This document shows positions 5,168-7,300 of a stretch of DNA of 7,300 nucleotides, piece after piece. The stretch's first letter is position 1. Each line of letters starts with the position of its first letter. Source of the stretch: Thermoplasmata archaeon (GTDB taxonomy: Archaea; Thermoplasmatota; Thermoplasmata; SG8-5; JAGLSY01); contig JAGLQE010000434.1 of assembly GCA_023137005.1 (NCBI GenBank), positions 1 through 7,300 of the forward strand. The letters run 5' to 3'. The notes under the pieces were generated by a model. That model did not search any database. It was not told the origin of the DNA and was given only the letters and a program-made list of their open reading frames with translations. A program made the position numbers and the translations under genes.

Positions 5168-5192
5168 TAATTTGCGTAAATTTCGCAAATTA
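5168..5192. promoter_or_regulatory. 25-bp near-perfect palindrome
   Basis: TAATTTGCG (5168-5176) is the exact reverse complement of CGCAAATTA (5184-5192), and pairing continues inwards with one T-T mismatch, giving 11 of 12 possible pairs about A5180. It overlaps the transcription start predicted from repeat 7 (near 5183). It could be an operator for a dimeric regulator or an RNA hairpin. It abuts the next palindrome without a gap. Confidence 0.6.
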
Positions 5193-5223
5193 TTAGTTCG
5201 GGATGCAGAGCGATCCGAACTAA
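5193..5223. promoter_or_regulatory. 31-bp palindrome abutting the first
   Basis: TTAGTTCGG (5193-5201) pairs exactly with CCGAACTAA (5215-5223). Inwards, G-T, T-G, G-C and C-G pairs continue with one A-A mismatch to a loop of three centred on G5208. The two palindrome centres are 28 bp apart. As RNA this would be a stable hairpin because the wobble pairs are allowed. It lies 90 bases before the start of the next gene. Confidence 0.6.
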
Positions 5224-5268
5224 GAGCGCAGGAGCGGCAAGTCATCCTTTTACAAAACACTGTACAAC

Positions 5269-5308
5269 AAAACCTATATACTCGATTTTACAATTTACAA
5301 AATGGTGA
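5269..5308 (+). promoter_or_regulatory. Promoter and SD of the 5313 gene
   Basis: AAAACC followed by TATATA at 5275-5280 forms a BRE/TATA pair about 36 bp before ATG 5313, the geometry used throughout the cluster. TGGTGA at 5303-5308 is the SD, four bases before the ATG. This decides the start against TTG 5172, which lies inside the first palindrome. Confidence 0.55.
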
Positions 5309-5312
5309 GAAG

Positions 5313-5624
5313 ATGAGAGCATCTACAAAATATTTACTCAAGATACCCCTGGAATTCGCATTGGTATTCGGCTTTGTATCATTGTTCTGGTACGGATTTT
5401 TCAGTTACCTAGAATATGGAGCTGGCATGATCACAGAAATTCATGATCATCTGCCCTATTATTCCATGTTATTGGCCCTGATAATAAGCCTCAACTGCCT
5501 GGTAATTATGACCATGGAATACCTGGACCGAAGCAGTTCTGAAAAAACATTGGACAAATACCTGATCAAGATGGGGGCCTTTCCCCTGTCCAGCCACGCG
5601 CCAGTGCCAGTGCGCAGAAGGTAG
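5313..5624 (+). CDS. Two-helix membrane protein (103 aa)
   Basis: The product has two hydrophobic segments, about residues 12-32 and 48-69, with a short loop (EYGAGMITEIHDHLP) and a C-terminal tail that ends in Pro, Val and three Arg. No family is recognised. The frame is open back to TTG 5172, which would add a charged 47-residue extension. I prefer ATG 5313 because a TATATA box and a TGGTGA sequence sit at the right places, TTG 5172 has no SD and lies within a palindrome, and a promoter at 5275-5280 would fall inside the longer form. The longer form cannot be excluded, since 47 codons without a stop are mildly unusual. Codon choice towards the 3' end is more GC-rich than in the upstream genes. 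Confidence 0.65.
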   Translation: MRASTKYLLKIPLEFALVFGFVSLFWYGFFSYLEYGAGMITEIHDHLPYYSMLLALIISLNCLVIMTMEYLDRSSSEKTLDKYLIKMGAFPLSSHAPVPVRRR

Positions 5625-5664
5625 AATTGTTTGGCTAGAGGAACAAATTTCGGTATGCCAAATC

Positions 5665-5680
5665 GCAAACCTTTATCTCC
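5665..5680 (+). promoter_or_regulatory. Leaderless promoter of the CDF gene
   Basis: GCAAACCTTTATCT (5665-5678) is a BRE/TATA pair centred about 28 bp before ATG 5703. Transcription starting about 25 bp downstream would begin at or a few bases before the ATG, and no SD is present, so the message is probably leaderless. This contrasts with the 36-40 bp spacing and SD leaders of the upstream cluster. Confidence 0.6.
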
Positions 5681-5702
5681 TTAGCCATGCTTTTACCTTG
5701 TA

Positions 5703-6650
5703 ATGCCGAGCGAACAAAAGCCAGGACAGGATGATCCCGCCTTCCTGGAAAAGGACAAATGCAATCGCACATCCATTATTCTGAATTTTATTCTATTTAT
5801 CTCCAAGTTCATCATTGGCATAATGACCATGTCGATGGCCATCATCTCGGATTCCATTGACAGCGGCATAGATGTTGTCACATCGGCCATGGCCAGGTAC
5901 TCGGTCAAACTGGCCCATGAACCCGCGGATGAGTCCCACAGTTACGGCCATGGTAAGTATGAGAATCTCTCGGGACTCATACAGGCCATTATCATAGTGG
6001 TCATAGCCCTTGGGATAATCATGGAGGCTGTTCGCAGACTGTTCTCCGGGGTGGTGCTGGAAAGCCTGGACCTCGGCATCGTGATCATGGTCATCTCGAT
6101 AATTGTCAAACTGGGCCTATCCAGCAAGATGCTTGGCATTGCCAGGAAATATGAATCCGTGGCCATGGAGGCCAATGCAATGAACCTGCGGGCCGATGTA
6201 TGGATGTCTCTGGGTGTGATCCTGTCGCTGGTCATCATAAAACTGGGTCAGGGGCATATTGAGAATATCGAGTATATCGATCCCATCTTCGCCATTATCA
6301 TCGGATTGGTCATCATGAAAGCGGCCTTCGGCATAGGCAAGAGATCGAGCCAGGACCTCCTGGATGCTCAATTACCAGAAGAGGAGCTGGCCCTTGTGAA
6401 AGAAATCATGAAAAAGCATGATTCCCGGCTTCTGGAATACCACCGTTTCAGAGCTCGTAGGTCAGGGAATGAAAGGCATATTGACATGCATATTGTAGTA
6501 CCGAAGGACACTAGCCTGGAGGATGCCCACACGGTCACAGACGATATAGAAAAAGAAATAATGGCCGCCCTCAAGAATGCGACCGTTGTCATTCATGTGG
6601 AGCCGTGCAAGGGCGAGTGTATGGAATGCGGCAAGCAGGATGAACATTGA
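5703..6650 (+). CDS. Cation diffusion facilitator (CDF) metal transporter
   Basis: The gene encodes 315 residues, a normal CDF length. Members export divalent metals (Zn, Fe, Mn, Co and others) across the membrane, usually by proton antiport, as dimers. The N-terminal two thirds hold six hydrophobic segments. TM2 carries SDSIDSGIDVVTS with D53-x-x-x-D57, and AHEPADESHSYGHGKYENL (H79, H83) follows, both hallmarks of the family. TM5 reads EANAMNLRADVW, placing N161-x-x-x-D165 where HxxxD is usual. The cytoplasmic domain (from about 213) has YHRFRARRSG, HIDMHIVVP, SLEDAH and IHVEP with H247, H263, H276 and H298, as in the ZT_dimer domain. The tail adds C302, C306 and C309 (CxxxCxxC), a probable extra metal site. 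The Asn makes Zn less certain as substrate. The gene is more GC-rich than the upstream cluster and ends 11 bases from a convergent gene. Confidence 0.95.
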   Translation: MPSEQKPGQDDPAFLEKDKCNRTSIILNFILFISKFIIGIMTMSMAIISDSIDSGIDVVTSAMARYSVKLAHEPADESHSYGHGKYENLSGLIQAIIIVVIALGIIMEAVRRLFSGVVLESLDLGIVIMVISIIVKLGLSSKMLGIARKYESVAMEANAMNLRADVWMSLGVILSLVIIKLGQGHIENIEYIDPIFAIIIGLVIMKAAFGIGKRSSQDLLDAQLPEEELALVKEIMKKHDSRLLEYHRFRARRSGNERHIDMHIVVPKDTSLEDAHTVTDDIEKEIMAALKNATVVIHVEPCKGECMECGKQDEH

Positions 6651-6661
6651 GAATGATCTGA

Positions 6662-7249
6662 TCAATTGGACTTATATCCGAGTTCCATCCGGTCGCGTAT
6701 CCTTCCATTAACACACACGAACCTTATCTGGGGCCGAGTATCAACGAGCCGGGGTTTTACAATGAGGTCATGCTCCACTTGTTCGGGCTCTGTTCTAACC
6801 ACCTTCTTGTGCACCTGGATCTTCTCGAACTCGGTCAAGGTCGCTCGTGCCATTGAGTGTTTGACCACCAATACCCGTCTTTTCTTTCTCGGCCGGGGAT
6901 CTATGTCAAGGTCTGGGCGTAGTTTTGATACCACCAGCTTAGTAGAAAGAAGTATGGCCACGAATGCCATTGTCACGATCAGGGTGATATCCGGCCGCAC
7001 CATCTCCAGCAAATTGGTCAATCGCCCTTTTGTTCCACTGATCTCACTTGCCGAGTCGAGGGTTATAGAGGTTGGATCATCTGCCAATGCCTCATCCTGT
7101 GGCATGGCCGCATCCTCATTCGATGTGATGCCGATAATGGTGCTGTCATCCGTCTCCTGGGCATGGGTGCCATAATTTAATATAGATATTAATATAATAA
7201 AACAAAGAATTAATACTACATAGTTCCAACGGCCCTTCTTCATCACCAT
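6662..7249 (-). CDS. Two-helix membrane protein with basic cytoplasmic tail, unrecognised
   Basis: The product is 195 residues from ATG 7249 (the complement of 7247-7249); ATG 7243 and an upstream TTG at 7294 are alternatives, and the frame stays open to the window edge. Residues 8-30 look like a signal peptide or first helix (WNYVVLILCFIILISIL, then NYGTHAQ), possibly cleaved near HAQ. About 55 acidic and Ser/Thr-rich residues follow outside. A second helix lies at about 88-107 (ITLIVTMAFVAILLSTKLVV). The last 88 residues form a cytoplasmic tail rich in Arg, Lys and Val, with RPRKKRRVLVVKH. I do not recognise a family. The opposite strand also has a long open frame, but it is Ser/Thr/Arg-rich without domain character, so this strand is chosen. 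It converges on the CDF gene. Confidence 0.75.
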   Translation of the reverse strand: MVMKKGRWNYVVLILCFIILISILNYGTHAQETDDSTIIGITSNEDAAMPQDEALADDPTSITLDSASEISGTKGRLTNLLEMVRPDITLIVTMAFVAILLSTKLVVSKLRPDLDIDPRPRKKRRVLVVKHSMARATLTEFEKIQVHKKVVRTEPEQVEHDLIVKPRLVDTRPQIRFVCVNGRIRDRMELGYKSN

Positions 7250-7300
7250 TGGACATAGCCAACTCTGAAACCCGCTATCAATGCCGAATGTCAAACTTGG

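Noticed and set aside
5162..5230. tRNA or tRNA fragment
   Set aside because: GTTCGGGAT looked like a T-loop, but no acceptor, D-arm or anticodon arm fits around it; the palindromes explain the pairing.
5172..5312. N-terminal extension of the two-helix protein from TTG 5172
   Set aside because: No SD, the start lies inside a palindrome, and a TATATA box plus TGGTGA serve ATG 5313. It remains possible, so it is noted in the gene entry.
5630..5662. TTTGGC/GCCAAA inverted repeat before the CDF promoter
   Set aside because: Six pairs with a 21-base loop can easily arise by chance.
6666..7175. 169-residue + strand frame opposite the last gene
   Set aside because: It is Ser/Thr/Arg-rich with no domain or membrane pattern, has no SD or promoter, and mirrors a - strand frame with two clean hydrophobic helices.

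Overview
The window looks archaeal, most plausibly from a member of Thermoplasmatota, though this is inference from style and not a species call. The grounds are: A-rich BRE plus TATA boxes placed 25-40 bp before start codons; Shine-Dalgarno (SD) sequences of the AGGTGG/AGGTGA type exactly five bases before most starts; surface proteins with a Pro/Gln- or Pro/Ala-rich cytoplasmic tail and one membrane anchor; and a NosD-like beta-helix protein ending in a PGF-CTERM-like sorting tail.

Bases 1-5624 are a visibly AT-rich run of ten small genes, all on the + strand, nearly all encoding short membrane or surface proteins. They are an NTF2-like anchored protein (138-785), a secreted NosD-like beta-helix protein (941-2074), a lipocalin-like anchored protein (2149-2583), a PepSY-like anchored protein (2666-3283), a 63-residue two-helix membrane protein (3427-3618), a tight trio of two micro-membrane proteins plus a second lipocalin-like anchored protein (3733-3930, 3942-4154, 4156-4731), a three-helix membrane protein (4774-5133) and a two-helix membrane protein (5313-5624).

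The striking feature of this run is a repeat of about 38 bp present seven times in the same orientation (near 1, 886, 2096, 2613, 3372, 3627 and 5145). Each copy carries an invariant GAAACCTCTATAA core that reads as an archaeal BRE/TATA promoter. In the best copies GCCCC and GGGGC arms lie symmetrically around the TATA box, so the dyad centre falls on the TATA element itself. In copies 2-5 the similarity continues through the SD to the start codon of a different gene each time. Copies 1, 6 and 7 sit before degenerate or missing starts. I read this as a shared promoter/operator cassette placed in front of unrelated envelope genes, probably co-regulated and possibly spread by duplication or recombination.

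Between 5134 and 5312 lie the last, truncated repeat and two long palindromes that abut exactly (5168-5192 and 5193-5223), a candidate operator pair or structured RNA. From about 5640 the composition becomes more GC-rich and chromosomal in style. There is a leaderless cation diffusion facilitator metal transporter (5703-6650) with an Asn replacing the usual TM5 metal-site His and a Cys-rich tail, then a convergent unrecognised two-helix membrane protein on the - strand (6662-7249).
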